37,218 nucleotides of DNA, taken from the NCBI GenBank assembly GCA_029245955.1, contig JAQWOH010000054.1, forward strand, positions 1 to 37,218. Reading direction: 5' to 3'. The stretch's first letter is position 1. Every line of letters starts with the position of its first letter. Position numbers and translations under genes: made by a program. A model generated the notes under the pieces. It searched no databases, had not been told where the DNA came from, and saw only the letters and a list, made by a program, of their open reading frames with translations. Source of the DNA: Fuerstiella sp. (GTDB lineage Bacteria; Planctomycetota; Planctomycetia; Planctomycetales; Planctomycetaceae). This document shows positions 16,075 to 24,525 of this stretch, piece by piece.

Positions 16075-16185
16075 ATGCTAAGAGTTTTTAGAGGTGTATG
16101 TATTTCGGCGTTTTCAATATTGGTTGCATCAGGCGCAACACGGGCTGATGAGCAAAAGCCCGCACACCACGCCACAAACGAATGA
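16075..16185 (+). CDS. Tiny ORF encoding a signal peptide (36 aa), possible gene remnant
   Basis: An ATG at 16075 opens 36 codons ending in TGA at 16183-16185. The peptide is a textbook exported leader: basic start MLRVFRGV, hydrophobic core CISAFSILVASGA, cleavage site TRADEQ, then a short His-rich tail (KPAHHATNE). It is either a very small secreted peptide or the surviving 5' end of a broken exported-protein gene. The frame shifted by one continues open to about 16306 with protein-like composition, which favours a frameshifted remnant. No family is recognised. Confidence 0.35.
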   Translation: MLRVFRGVCISAFSILVASGATRADEQKPAHHATNE

Positions 16186-16347
16186 GCACACCATAACGGT
16201 GCGAAATCTGGTGACGCCTACGGACGGTTGCTTGAGAATATCAGAGCGTCAATCGCTCGTGACCACTGCCCCGTTCCATGACGCGACTGATAGTAGCGTA
16301 AGTTAGATTCGTCTTGCCATCGGTTATGTTGTCTCAAGGTTGTCCCA

Positions 16348-17787
16348 ATGAAATCAGTCACCACCATCGCCCTCACGGTCGCCGGCCTGCTTGTTCCATC
16401 AGCGACTGCACAGGAATCTCAATTCAAAGCCGGGGCCGCCGTCGTTGACATCTCGCCCGATGTCTTCCCCTTTCAGCTTCGCTCCGGGTCTTCCAGCTAC
16501 GTTCACGATCCGATTTCAGTTCGAACACTCGCCTTTGACAACGGCCCCGACAACCGTTGTCTGGTCGCCATCATCGACGCGATCGGCATCGGCCGCGAAA
16601 TGGCGGATGAGGCGAAAATGATCGTTGCAGAGAAAACCGGCTGGAATCCGGAATCCATCATGATCGCAGCGACGCATGCCCACTCGACCCCGAAGGGCGG
16701 CGACATCTCGCCCGGCCGGGTCGCTTACGAAAAGAAGCGGAGAGCCGGACTTGCCGGGGCGTTATTCAAAGCGATTGAGGCACTCGAACCCGCGAAGGTC
16801 GGATTTGCATCCGATGAGGAACCGTCGGAAGTCCGCAATCGCCGGAATTTTTACAAAGAGGGCATGTCTTCGACGCGCAATCCGTTTGGTGGCTACGACC
16901 GGGTGCGGATGAATGGGGGGACCAAAGGGATTCTCAAACCCGCCGGTCCGATCGATCCCGAAATCTGCGTGGTCGATGTTCGCACCAAACGCAATAAACC
17001 GCTCGGGTTGCTGGCCAACTATGCACTTCATTATGTGGGTGGAATTCCAACGGTGACTGAAGAAAACGGACGCGTTCGAGGAATGGCGTCGGCCGATTAC
17101 TTTGGTGAGTTTGCCAGGGTGATGCCGTTCCGCATGGGAGGACGCCCGCCGGAGAGTTTTGTGGCGATGATGTCGAATGGAGCCAGCGGAGATATTAACA
17201 ATATTCCGTTTGGCATCGTACGCGCACCTCGGGCCCCTTTCGAGCAGTGCCAAATCGTGGCGAGCAAGGCCGCTGATGCAGCGTGGCGCGCCGTCAAAAA
17301 GATTGAGAGCTACGACATCTCTCCGGTGATCGCGACGCGCCAGCGCGAAGTGACCCTCAATTATCGCAAACCGACGGAGGCCCAGGTGAGCAATGCACGG
17401 AGATTGCTGGCAGTGCCGCACGAGGAACGCGAGGCGATCCATAAGAAAGCCGCCAACTACGCCAATCAAATCATTCGCTTCGCCGATCCCGAGTTTTCGC
17501 CGACGGAGAACGTGGTCATCCAGGCCTTTCGCATTGGCGACCAGGCGATTGTTTCCATGCCCTTTGAGGTGCTGGTGGAAATCGGTCTGGAGATCAAAGA
17601 GAAGAGCCCGGCTCCCCGCACGTTTCTGATCGAATTGGCAAACGGCAGTTACGGTTATCTACCGCCGCCGAATCAGGTCGAGCTGGGAGGCTATGAAACC
17701 TGGCTGGGGACGTCGCGGTTCGAAATGCACTCCTCGGACGTGCTGGTGAAGGAGTTGTTGGAGATGCTCGGTGAGCTTTGGGAGTAG
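16348..17787 (+). CDS. Neutral/alkaline ceramidase-like exported protein
   Basis: A 479-residue protein with a signal peptide at about 1-21 (cleavage after ATA). The N-terminal motif FKAGAAVVDISPD opens the neutral/alkaline non-lysosomal ceramidase N-terminal domain family. Putative zinc ligands are visible in ATHAHSTP (His110, His112) and in NYALHYVGG near residue 230, and MMSNGASGDINN near 275 is another conserved block. True ceramidases carry an extra C-terminal domain of about 150 residues that is absent here, so the substrate may be a different amide. It would act in the periplasm or outside. It appears monocistronic: a terminator follows the stop codon by about 30 bases. A distant paralogue lies at 23095-24423 on the other strand. 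Confidence 0.9.
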   Translation: MKSVTTIALTVAGLLVPSATAQESQFKAGAAVVDISPDVFPFQLRSGSSSYVHDPISVRTLAFDNGPDNRCLVAIIDAIGIGREMADEAKMIVAEKTGWNPESIMIAATHAHSTPKGGDISPGRVAYEKKRRAGLAGALFKAIEALEPAKVGFASDEEPSEVRNRRNFYKEGMSSTRNPFGGYDRVRMNGGTKGILKPAGPIDPEICVVDVRTKRNKPLGLLANYALHYVGGIPTVTEENGRVRGMASADYFGEFARVMPFRMGGRPPESFVAMMSNGASGDINNIPFGIVRAPRAPFEQCQIVASKAADAAWRAVKKIESYDISPVIATRQREVTLNYRKPTEAQVSNARRLLAVPHEEREAIHKKAANYANQIIRFADPEFSPTENVVIQAFRIGDQAIVSMPFEVLVEIGLEIKEKSPAPRTFLIELANGSYGYLPPPNQVELGGYETWLGTSRFEMHSSDVLVKELLEMLGELWE

Positions 17788-18620
17788 CCTCGAACCCGTG
17801 TGGCAGATCGCCCAGCCCTCGACCAACAAACACATGTGATCGAGGGTTTTGGTTTGCATAACCGTTCGAAAGCTCCCCAAACAGGACTCGAACCGTGAGT
17901 TGACAAGAGTTCTTTCGGCTACGATTAACGAGGTCGCTTTTTGACTCAGGAGGGCGTGTCATTGGGCACTTGCCGCCCGTCCGAAAACGCTCAGGACGAC
18001 AACCGGCGCAGTCCCAAGTTCCACGAAGGGCGTCGAACGAAATGACCAACGCTGCAAGACTGTTCGTCATCGACTGTTCGGGCAATTCTTCCGCTTCAGT
18101 ACCTGGAAACTCAAACGTATTTTCGCTCTGTCATCAACCCACCGTATTATGACACCTCAAGATATCGTGACCGGCATTGTCATATGATCCGAAACCGATT
18201 CCGAGGTATACCTGCGGCGCTTCGGTCGACACGACAGACGCAGGAAATGACGCTGGTCAGTTACCGTTCGGTCTGACACGCTGCTGCCATCCACTGAAAT
18301 GAGTGCCTGCTCGTGTGACTCGACTTCCGTTTTCACGTGCGGCTCATGGTCGGCCGTGAAAGAATCCGCAGGCACCGATTGCTGTTCGCAACGAACTGTG
18401 CAACCCGTTGGCCAGCGAGCTGAATATAGAAAAACTCAAAAGTCTTACCGTCGTGATTGACGTCAGCGATCTATTCATCAAACCAGGTGATCTGGCTGAG
18501 GGCAGGATTTGTGACCTTGTTGTCGCTATGGTGTTGCTCGTTTCAGGGGCAACATGACTCCCGATACTCTTGTCATGCGAACGAAATCACCTGACAGTCA
18601 ATGATGGAATGAGGAATATT
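17788..18620. other. Intergenic stretch of about 830 bases
   Basis: It starts with the terminator of the ceramidase-like gene. A T-arm-like word at 17884-17894 is not part of a full tRNA. A 13-base word at 18133 matches the left flank of repeat copy B. A 65-codon open frame at 18360-18557 on the plus strand reads like protein (a SLTVVIDVSDLFIKPGD stretch) but has no ATG start and no recognised family; it may be a gene fragment. Confidence 0.5.
17816..17850 (+). terminator. Rho-independent terminator candidate
   Basis: A 7-bp perfect stem, CCCTCGA (17816-17822) and TCGAGGG (17840-17846), with a 17-base loop, is followed by TTTT and further T-rich sequence. It sits 29 bases after the stop of the ceramidase-like gene and is correctly oriented to end that transcript. 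Confidence 0.6.
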
Positions 18621-19658
18621 ATGGCCGAAACAAGTGAGTTGAACCCCAACACTTTCTTTATTGAAGTGGCTGGATCCGGTCTTCCCGAGGTTGATGGACT
18701 GTTTGTTCCTTCAACGGCACCTCCCGCCGAGTCTGAATCTGGAACCGCATCAAGCCCCGGTTACTGGAACGGCAGGATGGCGTGGGATCGTGCCGATGGT
18801 AAAAGTGCCAGAAGTCCGGCTCTCTCTTACTCTAACACTTACAAGTCGTGGAGAATCTGCCGTCTGGATGGCCATCTCGCGTATGACAACACCTGCGAGG
18901 ATGAACTGCCGCCGACTGATACAGTGTGGCACGTCTACAAGAAAGGAGTCGCGCCTGCTCCAAAAGTTGTGCTCCACTACTATGACCCAAGACAACCCTG
19001 TCCCCGGCCCAACGTCGTCTTCGTTCTTGGTGGCCCCGGTGCCGGCAAGGGAACGATGTGTGAGCTTGCCGAGTCTCAACTCGGTTGGACTCACTTATCT
19101 ACTGGTGATCTCCTCCGGACCGAACGTCAGACCGGCGGCTCGTCTGCCGCGGTCATCGAAGAGTACATGACGGCCGGAAAGTTAGTCCCAAACGAAACCG
19201 TCGTGACTTTACTGAAAAACGCAATGGAGACGATGACCAGAACGACGGGGAAGACGAACTACCTTCTCGACGGATTTCCCCGCTCCCTTTCGAACCTCGA
19301 AGGCTGGTATGAGATTTTTGGCCGGACAGCTGAACTTCCAAAGATGTTATACTTCCAGTGCCCCTACCCTGTTCTGGAGCAGCGTGTTCTTGGCCGAGCC
19401 AGGTACACGGGCAGAAGTGACGATAATGTTGAAAGCATCAAATTGAGGTTCGACACCTTCAAGGCTGAAACGATGCCAACCGTTGAGCTCTTCAAGAGCA
19501 AAAACAAGTGCATTGAAGTCGACACCAGTCAGGACCGGCAGAAAGTTTACGAGGTCGTCTGTAACAGTCTCGCTGAGTACACGGATAAGAAATTCTCCGT
19601 CAAACCGCTCACCGAGAAAGCAGAAATACTGCTTGGCCTCAGACCCTACCCGAATTAG
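18621..19658 (+). CDS. UMP/CMP kinase-like nucleoside monophosphate kinase with extra N-terminal domain
   Basis: A 345-residue protein from the ATG at 18621, which has GAGGAA at 18611-18616; a TTG at 18570 would add 17 unlikely residues. Residues ~130-325 form a short-LID nucleoside monophosphate kinase: P-loop GGPGAGKGT at 137-145, HLSTGDLLRTER at 158-169, LLDGFPRS at 215-222, NLEGWYEIFG, and the compact RYTGRSDDN LID at 261-269. The NLxGW and GRSDDNxES words are those of eukaryotic UMP/CMP kinases rather than bacterial Adk or Cmk. It would transfer phosphate from ATP to UMP or CMP in the cytosol. Residues ~11-120 are an extra Trp/Tyr-rich beta domain (EVAGSG-PEVDGLFVPS, YWNGRMAWDRADG, YKSWRICR) resembling modules I associate with algal and protist proteins. 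Acquisition from a eukaryote is likely but unproven. Confidence 0.85.
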   Translation: MAETSELNPNTFFIEVAGSGLPEVDGLFVPSTAPPAESESGTASSPGYWNGRMAWDRADGKSARSPALSYSNTYKSWRICRLDGHLAYDNTCEDELPPTDTVWHVYKKGVAPAPKVVLHYYDPRQPCPRPNVVFVLGGPGAGKGTMCELAESQLGWTHLSTGDLLRTERQTGGSSAAVIEEYMTAGKLVPNETVVTLLKNAMETMTRTTGKTNYLLDGFPRSLSNLEGWYEIFGRTAELPKMLYFQCPYPVLEQRVLGRARYTGRSDDNVESIKLRFDTFKAETMPTVELFKSKNKCIEVDTSQDRQKVYEVVCNSLAEYTDKKFSVKPLTEKAEILLGLRPYPN

Positions 19659-19984
19659 AGGAGGGCACGAGGCGCGGGTCCAGCGGGACAACACATGCGG
19701 GCCGGCACCGAGATTTCCGCTGTACTCCCCGTTACGTTTGCCGGAGTGGGCTGTGGGTATAGTTCGAACCTGCCCCGCAGATGTCCAAGGACGCCCCGAA
19801 CCAGGCCAAGATCCGCCTGATCAGGATATTAACTGTGCCAAACTGGATTGGTCCGATTCACCGACACAGGTTCGGTGAATCGGCTCCTTGCCTTCGATCG
19901 CTGTCAAAGCTCCGCGCAACACCGGGAGACTTCTGCGACAGCCGGAATTGCAGAATTTCTGATTCCGCTCAGTTCCTTTGACTG
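19659..19984. other. Convergent intergenic stretch of about 325 bases
   Basis: It separates the convergent kinase and sulfatase genes. The only structure seen is the long hairpin at 19853-19883, listed separately; no gene is recognised. Confidence 0.6.
19853..19883. terminator. 12-bp perfect hairpin between convergent genes
   Basis: CCGATTCACCGA (19853-19864) and TCGGTGAATCGG (19872-19883) are perfect inverted copies around a 7-base loop. The position between two converging genes suits a bidirectional transcription end, but neither side has a clear U-tract, so an operator or a small mobile hairpin element is also possible. Confidence 0.45.
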
Positions 19985-21436
19985 TTACGGCCCGTCAAGT
20001 CCGTCGCGTTTCAGCAGGCTGCGGATTTGTGTGACGACATCCGTGTTCTCAGCCGCGACGTTCTTCTCTTCACCAATGTCTTCGGACAGATCATAGAGTC
20101 GCCAGTCGTCACTGATTTCCGCTTGTTTTCCTTTCGAGCTGCCGCCTGTTCGTCGGTACTTCACCAGCTTCCATTTGTCATAGCGAACGCCGACGGAGGT
20201 GGAACCTTCCTGGCTGGCCCAGTACAGATACTCGTGCCTTTTCTGACCAGACTTTCCAAGCAATGTCGGGAGGTAAGAGATTCCATCCTCACGATCGGAC
20301 GCATCGACTCCGGCAATCTCGCACGCCGTCGGCAGGAAGTCCCAGAATGCGGACGGATGATCAGACACCGTCTGCGGCGCAATTTTTCCCGGATATCTCG
20401 CAATCAGGGGAACTCGAATTCCACCTTCGTGCATGGATCGCTTGAAGCCCTTCAGGCGTCCGTTGGAATTGAAGAACTCGTGTTTGTGATTGCCTTCTTC
20501 GTGCGGGCCGTTATCCGATGTAAACAGGACCAGTGTTTCGTTGTCAATATTCAACTCCTTCAGTAGTTCCATCAGTCGTCCAACGTCGCCGTCCATCCGC
20601 GAGATCATCGCGGCAAACCCTTTTTCCGGACGCGGCCACTTTTTGTCGGCATACTCTCCGTAATTCGGCACCTCCATACCGTCGCCGTCGACACGACCAC
20701 CTTCGTTATTGGCGTGCGGAATTGTCCAGTGTATGTGCAGCAGGAATGCGTTATCCCTGTTGCGTCGCACGAAACGCAACGCCGCGGCAGTGATAACGTC
20801 GTGTGAATAAGTCACCTTATTTTTTGAGACGCGTCCGCGCGCCAGCGGAACATCACTCAGCTCATTGCCGAACAGCGACACCTGGTCCCTGTTCTCCCAC
20901 AGAAACGGCGGATAATAATTGTGCGCATTGCCCTGGTTTAAATACCCGTACCAGTAGTCAAACCCATTGTTGTTTGGATGGCCTGGATTATTGATTTCGT
21001 CGGGATTTGAAACGTTTCCGAGTGCCCACTTGCCAACACCACCGGTTGCATAGCCAACCTGTTTCAGCCGCTGGGCAACTGTTGACTCCATCCCATTGAG
21101 ACTCCTCGGCCGGTTGCCCGTCAGTTTGGTATGACCGACGTGTTGTCCCAGCCACAACACAAGTCGCGATGGTCGGCAGACCGTGTGTCCGGCGTAGTGA
21201 TCCGTAAATCTCAAGCCTTCTGACGCCATGCGATCGATATTCGGCGTTTTAACATTCTTCTGACCGTAACATCCGAGGTCGCCGTATCCGAGATCGTCGG
21301 TCATGATATAAATAATGTTGGGCGGTCGTCCTGCGAATGTGTTTGACGCCCCCAGTCCGATCAGGGAAGACATTAATCCCATGAAAAACTTCAACCGAAG
21401 GTTCCGGCCTGAGACTGATGCGGCTGGTGTCTTCAT
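19985..21436 (-). CDS. Sulfatase (arylsulfatase-like, Cys-type)
   Basis: A 483-residue exported sulfatase whose ATG ends at 21436, with an AGAGG motif about 9 bases upstream. The signal peptide runs to about residue 35 (NTFA). Metal-ligand Asp residues are in MTDDLGYGDLG (Asp47, Asp48). The formylglycine signature is CRPSRLVLWLGQHVGHT, with Cys87 as the residue to be oxidised. The second metal site is FTSDNGPHEEG near 310, and GGIRVPLIARYPG near 350 is also typical. It would hydrolyse a sulfate ester, probably on a sulfated glycan, in the periplasm or outside. No formylglycine-generating enzyme is seen in the window, so maturation depends on one elsewhere. It lies 711 bases downstream of the Gfo/Idh gene on the same strand and is probably transcribed separately. 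Confidence 0.95.
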   Translation of the reverse strand: MKTPAASVSGRNLRLKFFMGLMSSLIGLGASNTFAGRPPNIIYIMTDDLGYGDLGCYGQKNVKTPNIDRMASEGLRFTDHYAGHTVCRPSRLVLWLGQHVGHTKLTGNRPRSLNGMESTVAQRLKQVGYATGGVGKWALGNVSNPDEINNPGHPNNNGFDYWYGYLNQGNAHNYYPPFLWENRDQVSLFGNELSDVPLARGRVSKNKVTYSHDVITAAALRFVRRNRDNAFLLHIHWTIPHANNEGGRVDGDGMEVPNYGEYADKKWPRPEKGFAAMISRMDGDVGRLMELLKELNIDNETLVLFTSDNGPHEEGNHKHEFFNSNGRLKGFKRSMHEGGIRVPLIARYPGKIAPQTVSDHPSAFWDFLPTACEIAGVDASDREDGISYLPTLLGKSGQKRHEYLYWASQEGSTSVGVRYDKWKLVKYRRTGGSSKGKQAEISDDWRLYDLSEDIGEEKNVAAENTDVVTQIRSLLKRDGLDGP

Positions 21437-22147
21437 TGATCTGGCCTCTTTAGTAGTGCTGTAAACTGAACGACTTCAGAAAACGTAGATTAGGGAGGTT
21501 GGCAGTCGGTCGATGTACGTTGGAAGGTTACTCGGACGATCCGGAAAAATCCTCCCCCCCCCGATGAAATGCACATACCGAGCTGCGCAGATCAAGACGG
21601 CATCGGCAATGGCTGATTGCATGTCGCCATCATTTAAGAAAGGGTTCCCTGTGTCCTCTGTTCTGATCATTACAGTAAATGCCAGTCTGTCATCGAATCC
21701 GGGTTAACGATTGCCTTCCTGCCGTGTGGTGTTTTCATTGCCTTTGAGACGACCAGGTTCCAAAGAATATATTTCACCCCATATGGTTCTGGCGTTGTCT
21801 GCACAAACGACCGTTTCTGCCAGACGTCTGCTGGCACGCCCTTCACCAGACATCGATTGGCGGGGTTGCCCTGACTTCGTCCGCATCGACCGCATCGGGC
21901 GAAATCACTGCGATACCTCAGCCGTATTGCGACACGTGTCATCTACCGAACGGATTTACGAAACAGCAAATCTGCCATGTGTTGAGGCCCGTAAATTCGC
22001 TCCAGACCGCCTCAGGGGCTCTCCGGATGCCGTTCGAACTTGGCGTGGTGCCCCAGCCACCTTATGCCTGGGGCACCACGGCCGCCTGAGTGCTTGCGGA
22101 GTTCACGCGTGAAATGATATTGACCACTGACCTCATGAGACCCGTTG
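21437..22147. other. Intergenic stretch of about 710 bases
   Basis: It lies upstream of the sulfatase and downstream of the Gfo/Idh gene. It contains a run of nine C at 21554-21562 and the strong hairpin at 22044-22080. Short minus-strand frames near 21476-21670 and 21670-21942 look weakly protein-like but match nothing recognisable. Confidence 0.5.
22044..22080. repeat. REP-like 13-bp perfect hairpin
   Basis: CGTGGTGCCCCAG (22044-22056) and CTGGGGCACCACG (22068-22080) are perfect inverted copies with an 11-base loop. There is no T-tract on either strand. It lies 68-104 bases after the stop of the minus-strand Gfo/Idh gene, a typical place for a REP-type element or a transcript-stabilising 3' hairpin. 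Confidence 0.6.
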
Positions 22148-23095
22148 TCATACTTTAACGAATCGCTCTAGCGAATTGGGATCCCCGGAGGCATCGATGA
22201 CCTGCATAATTGCCATCGTTTCACGGCGATCGATCTGCGGTTCTGCAGACCTGTAGAAATCAATCAGGCCGCGAGTGGCTCTCACAAATAGATCCTTCGT
22301 GTCGACCGAAATGTATTTGGTGGCTTTGTCTGAAGTCACTGTCGCCGCATATGGCGTACGCGCATTGGAATAAAGGTTAACCACGGCGGTCCGACCGTTT
22401 GTGAAATTCAGCAACAGCTGCGATTGAAATTCCGTTCCACGACGCATCACCTCGACAACATCAGCGCCCAGACAGGAAATGGCCAGCTCGAGAGGATGCA
22501 CGATGTATTCCTCAAAGCTGCTTCCACCTCCCCACGTCACCATGTGTTTCACGTTCTCCCGACCGATGTCATTGACATGGTCCTGCACTGCCGTGTAGCG
22601 AAGGGCTGAACTGGTCTGTACGACTGCGTTGTGCCGGTCGGCCATTGCAAAGATCTTTGTCGCCGTTGCCGCATTCGGAGCGAATGTTTTGTCAACGAAT
22701 ACAGGTTTGCCGAAAGGCAGGACCATTCCGCACAACTGCAGATGCAGTTCCGGACTGGATGGAGCGAGGATGGCAAAATAGTCCACCTGTTCAGCCAGGT
22801 CTTTCATGTTTCCGAAGAACGGCAGGTCGTTGTCTGCCGCCCATGCGCGACTGAGTTCAGCTTCCAGCGCGAACGCTCCATTCACGGTAAAGCCGTGCCG
22901 CTTCAGATCCTCCTGCAGAATTCGCAGATAAGTGCGGGAATGAAAGTTGTCGAGATTGTTGTCGACAAAACCAATCCGACCTCCCGACCGTATCTCGGCG
23001 CGGGCGCTGGTGGAAGTACCGGCAGCCGCAAACAGGGACGCCGTTGTGACTGTGCTGCTGGTTAGGAACTGTCTGCGCGATGGATAGTCGTTCAT
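22148..23095 (-). CDS. Gfo/Idh/MocA family oxidoreductase (Tat signal)
   Basis: A 315-residue protein beginning at the ATG ending at 23095. The N-terminus carries a Tat motif, SRRQFLTSS, followed by TTASLFAAAG. The remainder resembles the planctomycete Gfo/Idh/MocA group: a nucleotide-binding-like segment RIGFVDNNLDNFHSRTY near residue 40, YFAILAPSSPELHLQLC near 110, and GKPVFVDKTFAPN near 130, the place of the catalytic EKP-type lysine, here DKT. The classical GxGxxG dinucleotide loop is not obvious, so cofactor use is uncertain. It would act on a sugar or cyclitol after export. Its start overlaps by one base the stop of the upstream ceramidase-like gene (TAATG), so the two are translationally coupled. 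Confidence 0.85.
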   Translation of the reverse strand: MNDYPSRRQFLTSSTVTTASLFAAAGTSTSARAEIRSGGRIGFVDNNLDNFHSRTYLRILQEDLKRHGFTVNGAFALEAELSRAWAADNDLPFFGNMKDLAEQVDYFAILAPSSPELHLQLCGMVLPFGKPVFVDKTFAPNAATATKIFAMADRHNAVVQTSSALRYTAVQDHVNDIGRENVKHMVTWGGGSSFEEYIVHPLELAISCLGADVVEVMRRGTEFQSQLLLNFTNGRTAVVNLYSNARTPYAATVTSDKATKYISVDTKDLFVRATRGLIDFYRSAEPQIDRRETMAIMQVIDASGDPNSLERFVKV

Positions 23096-24423
23096 TATTC
23101 TGCCTTCGTATGTGCGGACGTAATCAGTTCATGAATCGCGGCAGTGAGCACCAGATCAATTTCCGGATCGCAAAACGCCACGCCGGCTTCGTAACCGCCC
23201 TGAGTATACGCTTCGGCCGTGGGAATATACCACGGTCCACCATCGCCATAACCGGCAACGGAAACAACCCGTTCTGAATTGAACGCCTGAGCACGCAGTT
23301 GGTACTCGACAAACGGTTCTCCCGGAAGGTTAAGTATCGTCGCCGAATTAATGTGTAGTGCGCTGAGTGTGACAGGCCTCTGTGCGGCAACTCGCTGCAG
23401 CCATGCCAGCGTAAATGCGGGGCGATTGCGCTGGACGACGCGCCGACTGCTGTCGGCGATTTCGGTGGCCAGTTTTGTGGCGGAAAAACTGCGGTTCGGA
23501 TCAGGCAGAATATCCTTTGTGTTCCACGAGACCTCGCGAATCGGTTCCGGTTTTAGTCCGCTCGAACACTGTTCCATCGCCTCGAACATCCGTTCGGTGA
23601 GCAGCTGACGGTTTTCACGAACCTCGCTGTTGTTGTACTTGCCGGTGTTGATATTGCCGGCGCAGCCTGTGAAGTAAATGTGAGCGCAGTCCGGCTGGTC
23701 GTGCTGTTCCTTCAACCGCCGGGCGAGGCCAACAAACTCACTGGACACTCGCCCTTCTTTGCAGCAATAGCTGATTGGATGAACAGCGTAGTAGTAACAC
23801 GCGGCAACTTTTGTGGCTCCGTCGAAAAATGCGACCGACTTCATCATCGGATCAATCACTCCAGCAGGCAGGGCTCGCACGTCGTTGCTTCCGGGAGCTA
23901 CGCTGCGACTCGTCAGCACCCGACCATCGTCACCCAGAATGCGGCGATTAGAGGCAATCTTTGACACCTCAGCCAGGGCGGTGGCCACATGCGTGATACG
24001 GCGTTGCTGCGTCAGCGCTTCGCTGACTGCCTGAACGGTCGAGTTCAGGCATCGCTGAAAGAACACCGGATCGACATTTGGTGGCAGTTCCGGGTATTGG
24101 CGAATAATGCGGTCCGTCTCCAGACACACAAACGGTGCGTCGTGCTGATGCAGACACTGCACGGCAACTCTGTCAACGGTGGTACCGGCGGCCCCGGCCA
24201 GAATCTGACGCCACTTCAGGTGGGCCGAATTACACAACCCGGTCCAGTCGAGGGCACACAGAACGATCGGCCTGCCCGCACCGAGCAGCACGAAGCCAAT
24301 TGCCTCCAGTGGATCGTCGACACCACTGACCGCCGGAATCCAGCCTCCGCAAAGCGAATGTCCGAGTGGCGGTGTAATGTCGCACCGAAAGGTGGCAAGG
24401 CGCAATTCTGATTTCTGTGGCAT
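23095..24423 (-). CDS. Neutral/alkaline ceramidase-like protein
   Basis: A 442-residue protein, taking the ATG ending at 24423; 18 further in-frame residues upstream lack support. The opening LRLATFRCDITPPLG, CLHQHDAPF near residue 110 and YYYAVHPISYCC near 230 mark the ceramidase N-terminal domain family, with His residues in the last two as likely zinc ligands. HIYFTGCAGNINTGKYN near 265 and ILNLPGEPFVEYQLRAQ near 370 are further family blocks. No signal peptide is visible, unlike the paralogue at 16348, so it may be cytoplasmic or exported differently. It lies about 100 bases after the PVC haem gene and overlaps the Gfo/Idh start by one base, giving a three-gene minus-strand cluster. Confidence 0.87.
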   Translation of the reverse strand: MPQKSELRLATFRCDITPPLGHSLCGGWIPAVSGVDDPLEAIGFVLLGAGRPIVLCALDWTGLCNSAHLKWRQILAGAAGTTVDRVAVQCLHQHDAPFVCLETDRIIRQYPELPPNVDPVFFQRCLNSTVQAVSEALTQQRRITHVATALAEVSKIASNRRILGDDGRVLTSRSVAPGSNDVRALPAGVIDPMMKSVAFFDGATKVAACYYYAVHPISYCCKEGRVSSEFVGLARRLKEQHDQPDCAHIYFTGCAGNINTGKYNNSEVRENRQLLTERMFEAMEQCSSGLKPEPIREVSWNTKDILPDPNRSFSATKLATEIADSSRRVVQRNRPAFTLAWLQRVAAQRPVTLSALHINSATILNLPGEPFVEYQLRAQAFNSERVVSVAGYGDGGPWYIPTAEAYTQGGYEAGVAFCDPEIDLVLTAAIHELITSAHTKAE

Positions 24424-24525
24424 TATTCTGCTACTTCTCGAGTTATGACTTTCCTGCGCCGCTACTCGCAGCGACAACCGTGCGATTCCAGGCGTCAGCG
24501 TGGATTCGTCTGCGGGTGGGACCGC

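Larger units (their letters stand above)
15653..16347. other. Intergenic stretch with repeat, minisatellite and tiny ORF
   Basis: About 695 bases between the DUF4198 gene and the ceramidase-like gene. It contains repeat copy B, a 12-bp minisatellite and a 36-codon signal-peptide ORF, all listed separately. From 16186 to 16347 nothing further is recognised. Confidence 0.6.

Noticed and set aside
17870..17960. A T-arm-like word (GGTTCGAGTCC on the minus strand) suggesting a tRNA or a tRNA-derived att site
   Set aside because: The T-stem does not pair properly and no matching acceptor, D-arm or anticodon arm was found upstream; at best a chance match or a very decayed fragment.
18360..18557. 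A 65-codon open frame with protein-like sequence
   Set aside because: No ATG or plausible ribosome site, and no recognisable family; kept only as a possible fragment in the intergenic description.
18621..19658. Ordinary bacterial adenylate kinase (adk)
   Set aside because: The short LID with GRSDDN and the NLEGW block fit UMP/CMP kinases, the N-terminal domain is foreign to Adk, and the gene has no typical secY/adk neighbourhood.
21476..21942. Short minus-strand ORFs upstream of the sulfatase
   Set aside because: Weakly protein-like in places but with no start signal, domain or continuity; not supported as genes.
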